This document shows, piece by piece, positions 34,981-46,318 of a stretch of 64,000 nt of DNA. The stretch covers positions 16,796,177-16,860,176 of the forward strand of contig NC_092659.1 of the NCBI RefSeq assembly GCF_032118995.1, written 5' to 3'. The notes beneath the pieces are model-generated. The model saw nothing but the letters and a program-made list of their open reading frames with translations. It was not told the DNA's origin and searched no databases. The DNA is from Asterias amurensis (taxonomy: Eukaryota > Echinodermata > Asteroidea > Forcipulatida > Asteriidae). Both the position numbers and the translations under genes were made by a program. Each line of letters begins with the position of its first letter. The stretch's first letter is position 1.

Positions 34981-35093
34981 GGTTGGTTCTGAAAAAAACT
35001 GAGTGGTTGACAACTCGACATTTCTGTCAGTATGCTCTAAACGTCTTCAAGCGAATTCTTCTGAAGACGATCTGAGCATACTGTAAAACCTCA
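34948..35093. mobile_element. MITE family F, copy F1
   Basis: 'gaggtttgcagtaacaccat', 'ttggttctgaaaaaaactga', 'caactcgacatttctgtcag', then 'gaagacgatctgagcatact' and 'gtaaaacctc' as the partial inverse. Better copy at 59,440-59,600. Confidence 0.65.
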
Positions 35094-35265
35094 CCCAATT
35101 GTATTCCCATCATGTAAAGTTTCAAAGCCCACTGGTTGATTCTTCACACGAAAGCGAATGCGAAGGGAATTACACGGGCGCAAGCAGTCTTGTCTGGGCT
35201 GCTTTCCAATTGTGACGCAGGGAGATTCCTTTTGCTTTTGCAGTTCATGTGAAGTATGAACTAGA

Positions 35266-35509
35266 CCCAATTTCCTAGAGCATGTAAGCACAAAAATCTG
35301 CTTAGAATGAAATTTCTTCCTTGATAAAAACAGGACTACCAATGAAATTTCCACGTGATTTTAAGGATAAGCAAACAACAGCTGATTGCCAGTATCAAGC
35401 AATATGCAACAAATGGAAATTTGGTTGGTAATCTTGTTTTCATCAAGGAAGCAATTAAATGCTAAGCAAATTTTTGTGTTTACAGGCTTTATGAAATTGG
35501 GCGCTGGGC
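35266..35509. mobile_element. Foldback MITE, 'cccaatttcctagagc' ends
   Basis: Two ~110-bp arms: 'cccaatttcctagagcatgt', 'aagcacaaaaatctgcttag', 'tttcttccttgataaaaaca', 'ccaatgaaatttcc' on the left and their inverses on the right, ending 'tttatgaaattggg'. Opposed ORFs across it (35,361-35,627 and 35,386-35,595) are by-products. Confidence 0.8.
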
Positions 35510-35876
35510 TTAACCCTAACCACCCAAAGCCCATCAAAATCCAACTGCATGTTTGGTTTGATTTTGTTGAAATGAAGGCCCCACTAGTAAGCTGATTATG
35601 CTTCAAATAGGATATCAGGGATACCACTATAATCAGAGTCCACCAGTTTGGTTGCCTGAGTTACCAAATGTGATGGATTTTGTCATAGAGTGAGGAGGGG
35701 TCCTAGTAATTACTCAAGGGAGCTATTATTCACAGTATATACCTGAGGTGCAAACATTTGTGTGACCTTTTGTACGTTGTAAATATCCATTTTAGGAGAT
35801 GCAACAAAATGTAACATCTTCTGTTCGACCAACTCAAGATAATTTACCCAAATTCACTATCCACAGTTTTTTTCTG

Positions 35877-38800
35877 TCATGTCTTTAATGATTCTTTACG
35901 TTTCTTTGACTTCATCAGATATTTTAATCTGAATTTCCGTTTATGGGAACTCGGTGGTGTTGGATTGCTGTCGGTAGATACATCCACTTCTTCATTTGTG
36001 CATTCCTTTGTTACCATGGCAACCGCATCTTCCTCTTCAACCTTGCAGGCAGTGTGTGTCTCATCTCGTGGAACAGCATCGATATCTGAAGATTGTTGCT
36101 GCTTTCCTTTACTTTGTCCTGGAGGGACGTTCTTGGACTGTGAACACTTCTTACTCTTTCTAAACAAACTGAACCTCAGACAAGACTTTTGCTCGCCGCT
36201 AGTTCTTCTTTCTGGTTCAAGCAGGGATGGTTTTACTTTACTCCCGGCCTCCTGCTTTCCGCCAGATGTCGTCGCCTGGCAGACACTGCTACGATGTTCA
36301 CTCTCGGGTTGTGCTGAAACTTTGAAGATATTCACTCCATCGGGTTGAATCTCAGACTGTGATGTGGGGTTATCCGTCAGCTTAATCTCAGACTGTGAAT
36401 GGAGATCCTCCATCAGCTTGTTTGATGTTCTTTCTTCCTCTTCATCCTGCGTCTTTCTCTCATCCACGTCTTCGTTGATTTGAACATCACTTATGGTTGG
36501 ATCTTTGCTCATACAGCGGTCTGGATTACACGCCAAGAGGAAAGATGTATTTCTGAGATGATGGATGAGGTCATCCTCAATGTCTTCACCTCCATCATTC
36601 CCATCGTCATCATCCTCCCTACTATTCTGGAGAATGGGAGGAGTTTGGTCTGGTACCCCAACTTTCTCAATGGCTCTCCTAATCTTTCTAAGATGTCTGC
36701 GTTGGTGCGGGGAGCTGGTTAAAAGTGGGACATCCGAATCGTTCAAACTGCTGACGTCATCAAGCTCTCCAGTGGGAGGAGGGGAATGTATTTGAACCTC
36801 TATGGAAAGGTCATCATTTAAGCTGAGGTCAGTCAGCAGGTCATCAACTGAAGTGACCTCTGTATCTTCTTCAGTCGGGTCTTCAGAGATCGCTTGACCG
36901 ATGTGCGTATCATGGTTCTTTGACACTAAGACTACGCTATCATCTCGGTCTAGCAGTTCGTACTCAGTCACACGTTCTGTTGCTTGGGTATTTTCTTTCA
37001 TGTTGACAGTATTTCTCTCGTCTTGATCGTGGTAAATCTGGAAGTTACTATGACCCCCGGAAGGTCCATCACAATGTGGAAGGCTTTCAGAAGACGGCAT
37101 TTGATCAAAAACAATATCGTTTGATTTTGAAACATATTCCTCATTCTCTGCTTTAATGTTACTTGGACTTTCAGAAGAAAGTTGTTGGCGAGTAGCGATG
37201 TTGTGTGATAAGAAAGCTCCTACCTCCTTGTCAATGTTTGTGTCGCTGCTTGGACTGATTGAAACACATCTACATGTAGTCTTGGTCGTCGTAGCCTCGT
37301 CAGTGTTCACTCTTTCAACAGAGAGTCGTTGTTGAGGAGTGATATTGTTCATTACTGCAGCATTGTCCTCATTTTCCATTTTTGAGTCACTACATGGACT
37401 GCTTGAAACATGTCTACTATTCTCAGTTGTCTCGGCGTCGCAGATGTTCAGACTTTCATCACTTCTGGAATCGAGACCACTTTCTGTTTTCGTTGCCCCA
37501 GATACAGTATCGTCATCACAATTTTTTGCTTCAGAAGAGAGCAATCTATCAACTTCGGTTTTGCTGCTGGCATCAACTGGCGTATCTGTGCAACTACACT
37601 GACTGCTGGAAATACAACTTTCGTCAGTTGTTACCTGGTCCAACAGAGCTTCATTGTTGGTGTTTTTATTTCTAGGCTTCTTCTTTCTCCGGGAGGATGG
37701 AGATTTGCTCTTTTCATCTCTTCTCTTAGGACTCTTTTCTCGTCTTGAAATCTCTTTGTTTGATTTCAAACTGGGTCCTGGCTGACCATCTTCTTCATTT
37801 CTTGGCTCATCCAGAAGACCATCTTCTAAGATCTTTTTTTCTGTCTTTGGAGGCTCACTTGTCGAGACTGTTTGATCATCTGAATCTCCAAGAGCTTCGA
37901 AGAATGCCTTATTGGTCCAGATTCCCTTTCCAGGTGTACTGTCAACACAAGACTCGGGGTTGACCTGCTTATCTCTTTTACCGGAATTTCTTACACTCTT
38001 GTTCATCTCATCACTTTGGTGTGCAACATTTTTCTTCTCGGGCGAAGGGCTGTTGGATGATGGTCTGGTTTGGTCGCTCCTCTTTAAACTGTGCTTGGAA
38101 AATTTCTCAAAGAATGAGATGTGATTTTTAACTTTTGGCTTCTCTTCATCAGTTTTCTTTGAAGACCTGGATGCTTTGTCTTCAGTTTTTCTACTTGATA
38201 TCGTTCCACCTTTTAACGACTCGTTGGCTCCAGTTTTCTCTTCCGATTCAATTGATTTGTTCGGTTCCACTTTATCGTTCAAAGAAAGGAAGCCATCTCG
38301 TGTTGTTTTCTCGTGGACATTTTTTCCAATTCTCTGACGGCCAGAAGGTGTTCTAATTTTGTCACCAGTTTTCTTCAGTGTACGTCGGACGCTTGTTTTG
38401 TCTCTTGTTGGGGAATCATCTTTCTTTCTCTTGTCTTTAACGTTTGTAGATCGGTCTTCAACTTGCTGTTTTTGTGTTGATGTAGCATTGTCCTCATCGT
38501 TGTTAAAAGTACCCTGATTGGCAGGAGCCACTTCTCGTCCTTCTTGAAGTATTTCTTTCTTTTCTTTCTTGCCCTTTTCAGTTTTTTCGTTTTTGTCATT
38601 TGTATTTTTCTTTTCACTCTGTGTTCCATCCTTTGCTAGCTCCACAGACTGTTTTTCTATCTTGGCCAATTTCCCCAGTGCCTTCTTTATGTCCTTATCT
38701 TGTGTATGTTTTTGGTTCGGTTTCTGAGCAACAACATCATCTTCTTCATCAGTCTCATCTGAGCCAGGTTCATTTTGCCAGGTCTTCACTTCCCTGAAAG

Positions 38801-41800
38801 TTGAAGTTCGTTCGTCATCGGGATAGGGCTGTGCTTCGCTTCCTACCGGGGCCGACTCGTCTAAAGGTTCGTAGAGGAGTTCTCTGTATTTGGCAACCAA
38901 GTCTTTGACGTCATTGAACTGGTCCTTGATATAGTGGATGCTTTCCATGGGGAGTTCTAACTGGGCGGCCGGAGTCTGTGGCTCGTCTTCGACATCATCA
39001 CTAGGGCTGCTGCATGAATCCTTTCCATACGCTGTATGTGATACTTGTGTACCTTTGTCAATGGTTGAAGGCTTTTTCGCACTCACATGATACCCGGCTG
39101 CGCAATCAGGATCGCAGACGGCATCAGTAAACTCATCATTGAACAAAAGGTCATCAGATGAACTAAACTTTTCCCGTGCATCTACGTATACATCTGCAGA
39201 CTCGCTGCTTCCAATTATCCGGGGCTGAGTTTTTTCTTTGCGTTGACGTCTCCTATCGGTTACTTTACATGGTCCTGCTGAGCCCTCTAAGTAAGGAAAC
39301 CATTCAAATTGGGGAGGGGGACCCTGAGTGAGATCGGCTGCAGCTTTCTTGAAGGATGGTGTGATTCTTAATTCATTCAAGTCGGTCAAACTATCCAAGC
39401 TGCCACTTATCACCCTCTCGACGAATACTGCGCTCACTGCACGGTGGAGAGCAGATTCGACCACGCCTTTGGCTTGCTTCGTGTCCCGAAGGCCTCCACG
39501 AGCAAAATGTGCCTTGAAGTTGCTCTTCTCGCGGTTGGTCATGTCGTTATCTGATGCATTTCGCCACACCACATCCATCAGAAGCGGACTTGCTGTTGGC
39601 GGCACACTCAGGTGTTTCACTTGATGAAGGGTTGGTACCTGGGCCTGGTTGGTCTGGGCAGTTGATGCATCGGTCATAACTCCCTCATCAGTTGGCACTG
39701 GGGACTTTGCTTCTCTACTCTTTTGTTTGGTTTCAATGATGTCATCATCACGTGTTGGTTTGTCATCTTTCTGGAAATCTTTGTTCTCTGTTTGAGCCAC
39801 AGAATCCCTAAACTTGACTAATCGATCAACTTCAAGGCAAGTGCCATCTACACCCTCTTCTACTATCTTTTGTTTGGTTTCAACGACGTCATTATCATGT
39901 GCTGGTTTGTCATATTTCTGTAAATCTTTCTTCTCTGTTTGCGCCCCAGAATCCCTAAACTTGACAAGATGATCTACTTCTACACACTGCTCAATTATCT
40001 TTTGTTTGGTACCAATGAAGCCATCATCACCTGTTGATTTGTCATCTTTCTGTAAATCTTTCTTTTCTGTTTGCGCCCCAGAATCCCTAAACTTGACAAG
40101 ATGATCTACTTCAACACATTGCTCAACTATCTTTTGTTTGGTATCAGTGAAGCCATCATCACCTGTTGATTTGTCATCTTTCTGGAAATCTTTCTTCTCT
40201 GTTTGCGCCCCAGAATCCCTAAACTTGATAAGTCTATCTACTTCAAGACAAGTGCCACTTACACTAGATTCGACATCAGTTGACCTTTCACCCCAAAACC
40301 TCTTCCGTGGTGAGAATTCTTTAACTCTCTTAAGAGCCTTTGACAGTTCTACTTTCTTCTCTTTGACTGATTCATCACTCACTGACACATAGCCTGGTAT
40401 TAAGTCGGGCTCTTCAGCCGGTTTCTTGTTGTTGCTGTGCGACTTTTGTACCACTCTCCAGAGGAGCTTGCTCTGGGATGGATGGATCGCTTTGACTTTG
40501 AGAGCTCGATCACCACCAGAGAGGATGTCCATCGAGGAGCAGCGACTCACATTGCAGCTGGACGCTACACTAGGAGGCATGGAGTCCGGATCACCTACAT
40601 TGGTAACCTCTGGTGCGGCGATCCTTCGATTGACCTCATGAAGCCACTCTGTTGAGATGAGATCTGGCTTTGGTTTGATCTGCCTCATGTCGTCTGATGT
40701 CGGGCTGAGTGGCGGGTCTATGGACTCGTTTGTAAAGGCCACATTTCGGGAGTCCGTGAGATTCCAGATGGTTATCCCGTATGTTCGAACCCCTCGCCGG
40801 ACAACAGCATTGGTGAAAATATTTGCGATTGCACGCAACATGGCATCCCCGACAATGTTCACTGCGGAGTCCTTGTACGCAGACCTTTGACCTTGCTTGC
40901 AGAGTGACATCTGATCATTCTCAGATGGGTGGGTTGAAGAGGGAAGCATATCTTCTGAAACCTTCGACCTGACAAGTGACAGACCCGATGACAAATGTTC
41001 AGTGGTGCTGTCGCTCTGTGTGATTTGGTTGTAGTTAGGGCCCGTTGGGTCATTTGGGACTTGTGACCTTTCACTTTTGACCTCAGTGACATTGTCATGA
41101 TCATCATCACCAACCGTCTCTGTGTCCTCTGTATTACTATCTGTAGAGTAGTCCCATGAGTCTTTCCTCTTAACAAGAGCTCCCGCAGTATTATAACCAT
41201 CAAAACGCTTTTGGAGGGTATGATCAGATGATTTGTCTGCTGATTGTGTCCTCTGGTCTTTAACGCGGTACTCCCTGTCTTCGAGTTTGAGTATCATTGA
41301 CAACAGTAGGGATGAAAGAAGGTCGAACCCATCCTCATTCTGTTGTGTGTTTCCATGTGGTGTGGACCAATCGACATTCTCTGTGAAAAAAAACCGGAAA
41401 AACACCATTATTTGACCACATGAACCCACACACATTCATCATTATGATGAATGTGTGTGGGTTCATCATTATGGATTTTAGTCTAAACGAGTACTCATAC
41501 ACAATCTACATCAGTAGGCCTATTGACTGCTCCCATATTCCTGAAAGATCTGCCTTGAATTTCATAGATCTGCCTTCAGTTTCATAGATCTGCTCAAACT
41601 GCTTAAAGGAACACGTTGCCTTGGATCGGACGAGTTTGTCAAAACAAAAGCGTTTGTAACCGTTTTTTATATAATACATATGGTTGGAAAGATGTTTTAA
41701 AAGTATAATACAAAGATCCACACAAGTTTGCTTCGAAATTGCGTGGTTTTCCTTCTACTGTGCGAACTAACACGGTCAGCCATTTATGGGAGTCAAAATT

Positions 41801-43069
41801 TTGACCCCCATAAATGGCCGACGTGCTAGTCGACGAGGTAAATGGAAAACCACGCAATTTCGAGGCATGTTTGTGTGGATCTTTGTATTCTACTTTTACA
41901 ACATCTTTCTACCCATATGCATTTTATAAAAAACGGTTACAAACGCTTTTCAAAGACCAACTCGACCGATACAAGGCAATGTGTTCCTTTAATTGTTTAC
42001 TGTCTTCTGTCGAGCTGAAACAAGCAGGATACCAGTCATGTGTATTTTAGTGGTTAACTTATTTTGATCTAAAGGTTAGCGTTTGCGTGCTGAACTATGT
42101 TTTTGTGCCTAGCATCTCCATATGAAATGGGCCCTTGACTGGTGGCCGAGAAGCGATTTTGGCCAAACGACACTGCAATGATTTGGTGAAAGAGCGGGCC
42201 AATTTCATGATGACGTAATCTGACGGAAAGAGCCAATCACAGCGGCAGGGGAAAAAATATTGCAATATCGTTTTGGAAGAAGAAAAAAATCGCGGCCCGG
42301 AATCCAGAAAGCAAGTATTTTTGATCATCATTTTTGTTAATGCAGCCTCTGGACATCACCCATCAACCCCTCAATTAGCATCCCATCTTGTCCCACCTGT
42401 CATTCCCGCCTGAACTTAATGTAATTATAGTCGGGCAAAGCATCATAAACAAAACATCAAACAACCCATTTTTTTGTAGAGAAGACAATGAAGACATTTC
42501 AGTTTTAGACGAAGGAGTAGAAAAACTCCTCTATAGAGAAAACCCACGCAGTCATGCAGTCAGGTAGGGACTGAACATGCTGAAAACCCCCAAATCCACA
42601 CGCAAGGCTCTGTGTGGACTGTAGCAGGAGATTCTGCCGGTCCCCTGGAGATTCGGCACCCCCCCCCCCAATATGGCAAACCGAGTACAAACTTCTTCTG
42701 AAAGCGTCCTCTTTTGAATCATCCTCCTCTTGCCCGTGTTAATTCTCCACATGGGGGACAAAATCCCCGGCGGACAGAATTAACTGAGACACCGGTCAGG
42801 GCATCGTAAAAACCAGTGAGCCAACCTAGTGCCCAAGAATTCGGCACGCAGTTACTCGACCACTTTCCCAGCCGCCCTCATTAACTATCCAAATGAAAGT
42901 CAAATAACAATGTGGTCTAACAAATTAATGTCAATCATGTCTATTGTCTGAATCTCCACGGAAAAAAAGTTGGTCAGGAAATTGGTTTAAACTCACCCGA
43001 ATCGGTTGGCATCATTTTGACGTCGGCTCCGAACGTAGATCGTCCGTCGGTTGTCTTTGTAGATGTCAT
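35877..43069 (-). CDS. Large charged, mostly disordered protein, two exons, 1,858 aa, family unknown
   Basis: Exon 1 is 43,069-42,997 (ATG, 24 codons, donor GTGAGT); exon 2 is 41,380-35,877, a single 5.5-kb exon. The junction forms a GAG codon, and exon 2 reads open to TGA. The predicted protein is rich in Ser, Asp, Glu, Lys and Thr and has long low-complexity stretches. Visible features: four ~44-aa repeats holding VDxLxKFRDSGAQTEKKD (last one degenerate), about residues 405-580; two similar amphipathic segments, AMLRAIANIFTNAVV and ALHRAVSAVFVERVI, about 450 residues apart; short TQ motifs KGTQV and DGTQSE; a Lys/Arg-rich mid region; two basic ends, LRFSLFRKSKK and FRLKYLMKSKKRKE. I recognise no catalytic domain. 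The amphipathic segments and TQT-like motifs would fit a scaffold binding PKA regulatory subunits or dynein light chain, but that is speculation. The codon structure over 5.5 kb makes it a real gene. Confidence 0.85.
39800..40255 (-). repeat. Four tandem coding repeats (~132-144 bp)
   Basis: The block 'gaatccctaaacttgacaag' / 'atgatctacttc' recurs at about 40,212, 40,081, 39,949 and 39,806 in the plus orientation, in frame within the large minus-strand exon. The two middle copies are nearly identical at DNA level, implying recent duplication or conversion; the outer two share the variant 'caagacaagtgcca'-like flank. Confidence 0.85.
41603..41992. mobile_element. Foldback MITE family B, copy B2
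   Basis: Same structure as 3,173-3,561, with TTAA on both sides and the centre 'gtcaaaattttgacccccat'. Lies in the single intron of the large gene, about 220 bp from exon 2. Confidence 0.9.
42625..42790. mobile_element. Inverted-repeat element, relative of 30,235-30,400
   Basis: 'gagattctgccggtcccctg' on the left against 'gggggacaaaatccccggcg' on the right, with shared core 'gtacaaacttcttctga' and 'aatcatcctcctcttg'. Intron of the large gene; the rest of the intron (41,993-42,624) shows nothing else. Confidence 0.55.
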
Positions 43070-43555
43070 TTTAATTTAAATTACAAGATGAGTATTTAAA
43101 TTGTTTTTACTTCAAATCGATGTCTCACTTCTACCAGAAGGAGTTCGCCAACAAAATCTCTGTTGTCAAAATGTTGCATGCAAAAGAATAAATGGACGCG
43201 CGCCTTTGAGACATTTGTTTGCCGTTTGCACATAATTTTGTTATGCGTGCGCTTGATGCTACCGACGGCGGACGAGCGCGGCACGCATGCCCCCAACAGA
43301 ACGCGCGCGGGAACTGACAAACTGCCATTTTGGTCTCGACACGTGCACTTTATAATTTGTTTGAAGCGTGAAAAACCAACATTTCTCTTCTTGACTGCTT
43401 TTGTTTTATCTTCAATCTGACTACCTATAGTGCGTCCTCCTACTAGTACTGTCCGACTACTAAATAATCACTGTACACACCTTCTAGAAATCTTCGTTCT
43501 AATAAGAAAAAGTTGTTAGTTATTCCACCAGTGATGACCAAGTCATGGTGAACGC
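43070..43555 (-). promoter_or_regulatory. Upstream region of the large gene
   Basis: Presumed 5' UTR and promoter. It is more GC-rich than its surroundings between 43,190 and 43,330, with several CpGs ('gacggcggacgagcgcggca', 'aacgcgcgcgggaact') and no TATA box at an obvious place. Assignment rests on position only. Confidence 0.35.
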
Positions 43556-43559
43556 AGCT

Positions 43560-43805
43560 ATGCTCACACTGCCTCTCAACTTTATGGAACAATCCTCCCA
43601 GTATATCTATAAAAAAAACATTGACTCCATTGTTAAGTTTAAGATTGCTTTAAAGATGCACTTGTTTAAGATTTAATTCATCCATTTTGTTTGTTACCCA
43701 GTACATCTTGTCTTTGTATTCTGTTGTGTTTTTCTCAAGAGCGCTTAGGGACATGTTTTATTAATATGTGGTATGCGCTATACAAAAATGGTTAATTATT
43801 ATTTA
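43560..43805 (+). mobile_element. LINE 3' end fragment (L2/CR1-like)
   Basis: One frame reads VKFKIALKMHLFKI and a stop, close to the FKxxLKxHLF ending of many LINE reverse-transcriptase ORFs. It is followed by 'agagcgcttagggacatgtt' and 'tatgcgctatacaaaaatgg' plus 'ttaattattatt', a typical short 3' UTR and simple tail. Only about 250 bp; strongly 5'-truncated. Confidence 0.55.
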
Positions 43806-44194
43806 TCCCGACTGCCGTGACACTAATGACTATTGTACAGTAACGTAAGCCATGTTAAACAAATATAAACTAAACAGAAAATGAAACACAGTAATTTGCA
43901 ATCAACAATGCTTTTCATTTTATTATCAAAACGTTCCAGTAAATCATTATTTCAGCACACTTATTGTAACAAGATACAAAAGTATTATCAGATACAGTTT
44001 GAGTGAATTAGTAAATTTGAGTGCGTGTTATAATGAAATTTAAAGATTTTTTGCTGTAATTGGCTGGCAAGTCTTAACAAAGTTCAGGGTTTTATGAGAG
44101 GAAAAAAAAAACTTTGAGAGGAAATAACGCTCGAGAGAAAATACAAAACATCAAAACACAGCTGACTCTGAAATTGCTTCATGATACACCCCTC

Positions 44195-44500
44195 AGTATT
44201 TTTTTTCTAACACAAAACACAATGTCCTTAGATTTACAATAAACTTACACCGTTTGAAGTTAATGATAGTAGAAAGTTTCTCTTAAAATATTACCTGTTG
44301 AGGTGCTGTAAATATAAGAAATTAGTAAAACAATGTCATGATCACCGAGACAAAAGTTTTTTTTTGTGACTTGTTCTTTTACTCATTTCTCAAAAAATAC
44401 AGCACCTCAGCAGAAAAGCTTTCTACTATCATTATCTTCAAACTGTGTAAGTTTAATGTAGTTCTGTGAACATTGTGTTTTGTGTCTTACAAAAAGTAAC
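44195..44500. mobile_element. Foldback MITE, 'cacaaaacacaatgt' ends
   Basis: Left arm 'aacacaaaacacaatgtcct', 'aaacttacaccgtttgaagt', 'cctgttgaggtgctgtaaat'; right arm is the inverse ('acagcacctcagcagaaaag', 'caaactgtgtaagtttaatg', 'cattgtgttttgtgtctta'). Arms of about 130 bp, total about 305 bp. Also related to the FMO 3' region. Confidence 0.75.
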
Positions 44501-44523
44501 CAGACCCCTTTAATAAGGGAGAC

Positions 44524-44591
44524 GAAGTCGAGGTAAATTATCAAGAACCAGGCCTCGGCGGGTAAATTATCAAGAACCAGGCCTCGGCGGG
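44524..44591. repeat. 30-bp tandem duplication
   Basis: 'gtaaattatcaagaaccagg' with 'cctcggcggg' occurs twice, back to back and identical, so it is recent. Downstream to 45,536 there is only a lone B-box-like 'agggttcgaacccgg' near 44,829 and no gene. Confidence 0.85.
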
Positions 44592-45536
44592 TTTAAACCA
44601 CTAGTTGAAAACCGATTCAACACACTTTGATTCCCATTCATAAATACCTTTTCGGTCAATAAACATCAACACTTTTTTGACAAAAAATTAAATAAATGCA
44701 AAATTTATAATTGTTCAATGATTTCTTTCAACACAACACCCCTGCAGCTATGAAATGGTAAGGCCCTCCGCCGCCCTCGGGTAAACAACTCCTTATAAGG
44801 AAATGCTGAAAGCTCTTGTTCGAAACAGGGTTCGAACCCGGATCCACATAGCTGAAAGACGGGGAAGGAACCACTAAAATGGAACCTGAGTTTCCTTTGC
44901 TTTGTTCAGCTGAAGAAGTAACAACGAAAGAGTTCAGTATTTAAGAAAGAAACTGTCAAGTTTGGGGATTAACTTTCAAGTCTTGCCTGAGAACATAATT
45001 ATTCTTCTTTGGCGCTCAAAAATTTGACTTCAACAATAATTACTGAGGAAAGTATACAAAATCCAAGATTTTATGACATAAAACTAAAATGAAATACTCT
45101 ATTTAGTATAAAGAAGATTTGTAAGTACAAATAACAGTTTGCATAACTTCAAAGATTAAATTACAATGAGTTGCCTTTTTAGACAAGCTTGAATCCAAGC
45201 AACAATCATTTAATGCCATTTACTGGGCAGGCATTTGGCCACAGCCAGTGCTGACCAGTGCGCCCAGCCTTCACAGGCATCTTTGACCAGTGATGTTGAC
45301 GCCATTAAAAGAACCCACTAAAAATAAAACCTACGCATGACAAACACAAAAGCATTTTTTTTCATCCCAACACTGACGTGGGAAAATAGCATGGGACATT
45401 CAAATGACCACAATTTGACAAATAAAAACGGAACATTTTTACAATATTATTTGCAAATCAAATAAATCCATTGAAACAGAATTTGTACAGACTGTCATTT
45501 CAAATAACCTGATTTCACATACATTTACAATTAAGG

Positions 45537-45927
45537 TTAAAGGAACACGTTGCCTTGAATCCGTTGAGTTGGTCTTTGAAAAGCGTTTGTAACCGTTTGT
45601 TATAAAATGCATATAGTTAAAAAGATGTTTAAAAAGCAGAATACAATTATCCACACACATTTGCCACGAAATTGCGTGGTTTTCTTTCTACTTTGCAAAC
45701 TAACACGGTCGGCCATTCATGGGAGTCAACAATTTGACTCCCATAAATGGCCGACCGTGTTTGTCGACGAGGTAAGAGGAAAACTACGCAATTTCGAGTG
45801 ATACTTGTTAGGATCATTATATTCTACTTTTAAAAATATCTTTCTAGTCACATGCATTCTATAACAAACGTTTACAAACGCTTTCCAAAGACCAACTCGA
45901 CCGATCCAAGGCAACGTGTTCCTTTAA
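45537..45927. mobile_element. Foldback MITE family B, copy B3
   Basis: TTAA-bounded, ends 'aggaacacgttgccttg' and 'caaggcaacgtgttcct'; the centre has shifted to 'gtcaacaatttgactccc', about a third of the arm positions having changed independently. Downstream of the sialidase gene. Confidence 0.85.
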
Positions 45928-46079
45928 CCCTGTGCATATATACAGTTGTCACACAACAATAATGCTCAACAATAACAATTTAAGATTGTTTCATAATTGC
46001 AATTAATTTCATTAATTATTAGAGTAGCGCTGACAACAGACCCTAAGCACCAAAGTCATCCCACCCCCTTCAGACCTTG

Positions 46080-46215
46080 GATCTTTGAGAGGGCAAGAAC
46101 CATTTTTGTTTTGCAAAGGGCACTCCCATTAGGAAAGTCTACACAAAATCTTTGAAGGGGCACCAAGGCCAAGACCAGGGCAACAGAGGCCTTGACCTCA
46201 GTGCTCCTTTAAGCA
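46080..46215. repeat. Dispersed 'gagagggcaag...ttgcaaagggcac' repeat
   Basis: 'ctttgagagggcaagaacca', 'ttgcaaagggcactccc' and 'caccaaggccaagaccaggg'; related to 16.3, 20.6, 24.2 and 48.5 kb. A G-run follows at 46,240. Confidence 0.6.
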
Positions 46216-46318
46216 ATTTTGAGTGTGAAAAGTATTGGGGAGGGGGGGGGGCACATTTGTGGTGAAGTCCACTGCATAAGGTCTATTAAATCTTGGTCCA
46301 ATTTCCAATTGGTACATT

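Noticed and set aside
35965-41203. Many plus-strand ORFs of 60-127 codons
   Set aside because: They are the reverse of the large disordered-protein exon, whose biased codon use opens other frames.
35877-41435. Start of the large protein at 41,435 within the long ORF
   Set aside because: The first 18 codons are intron sequence ahead of an acceptor at 41,381-41,382; the phase-matched exon at 42,997-43,069 supplies the true start.
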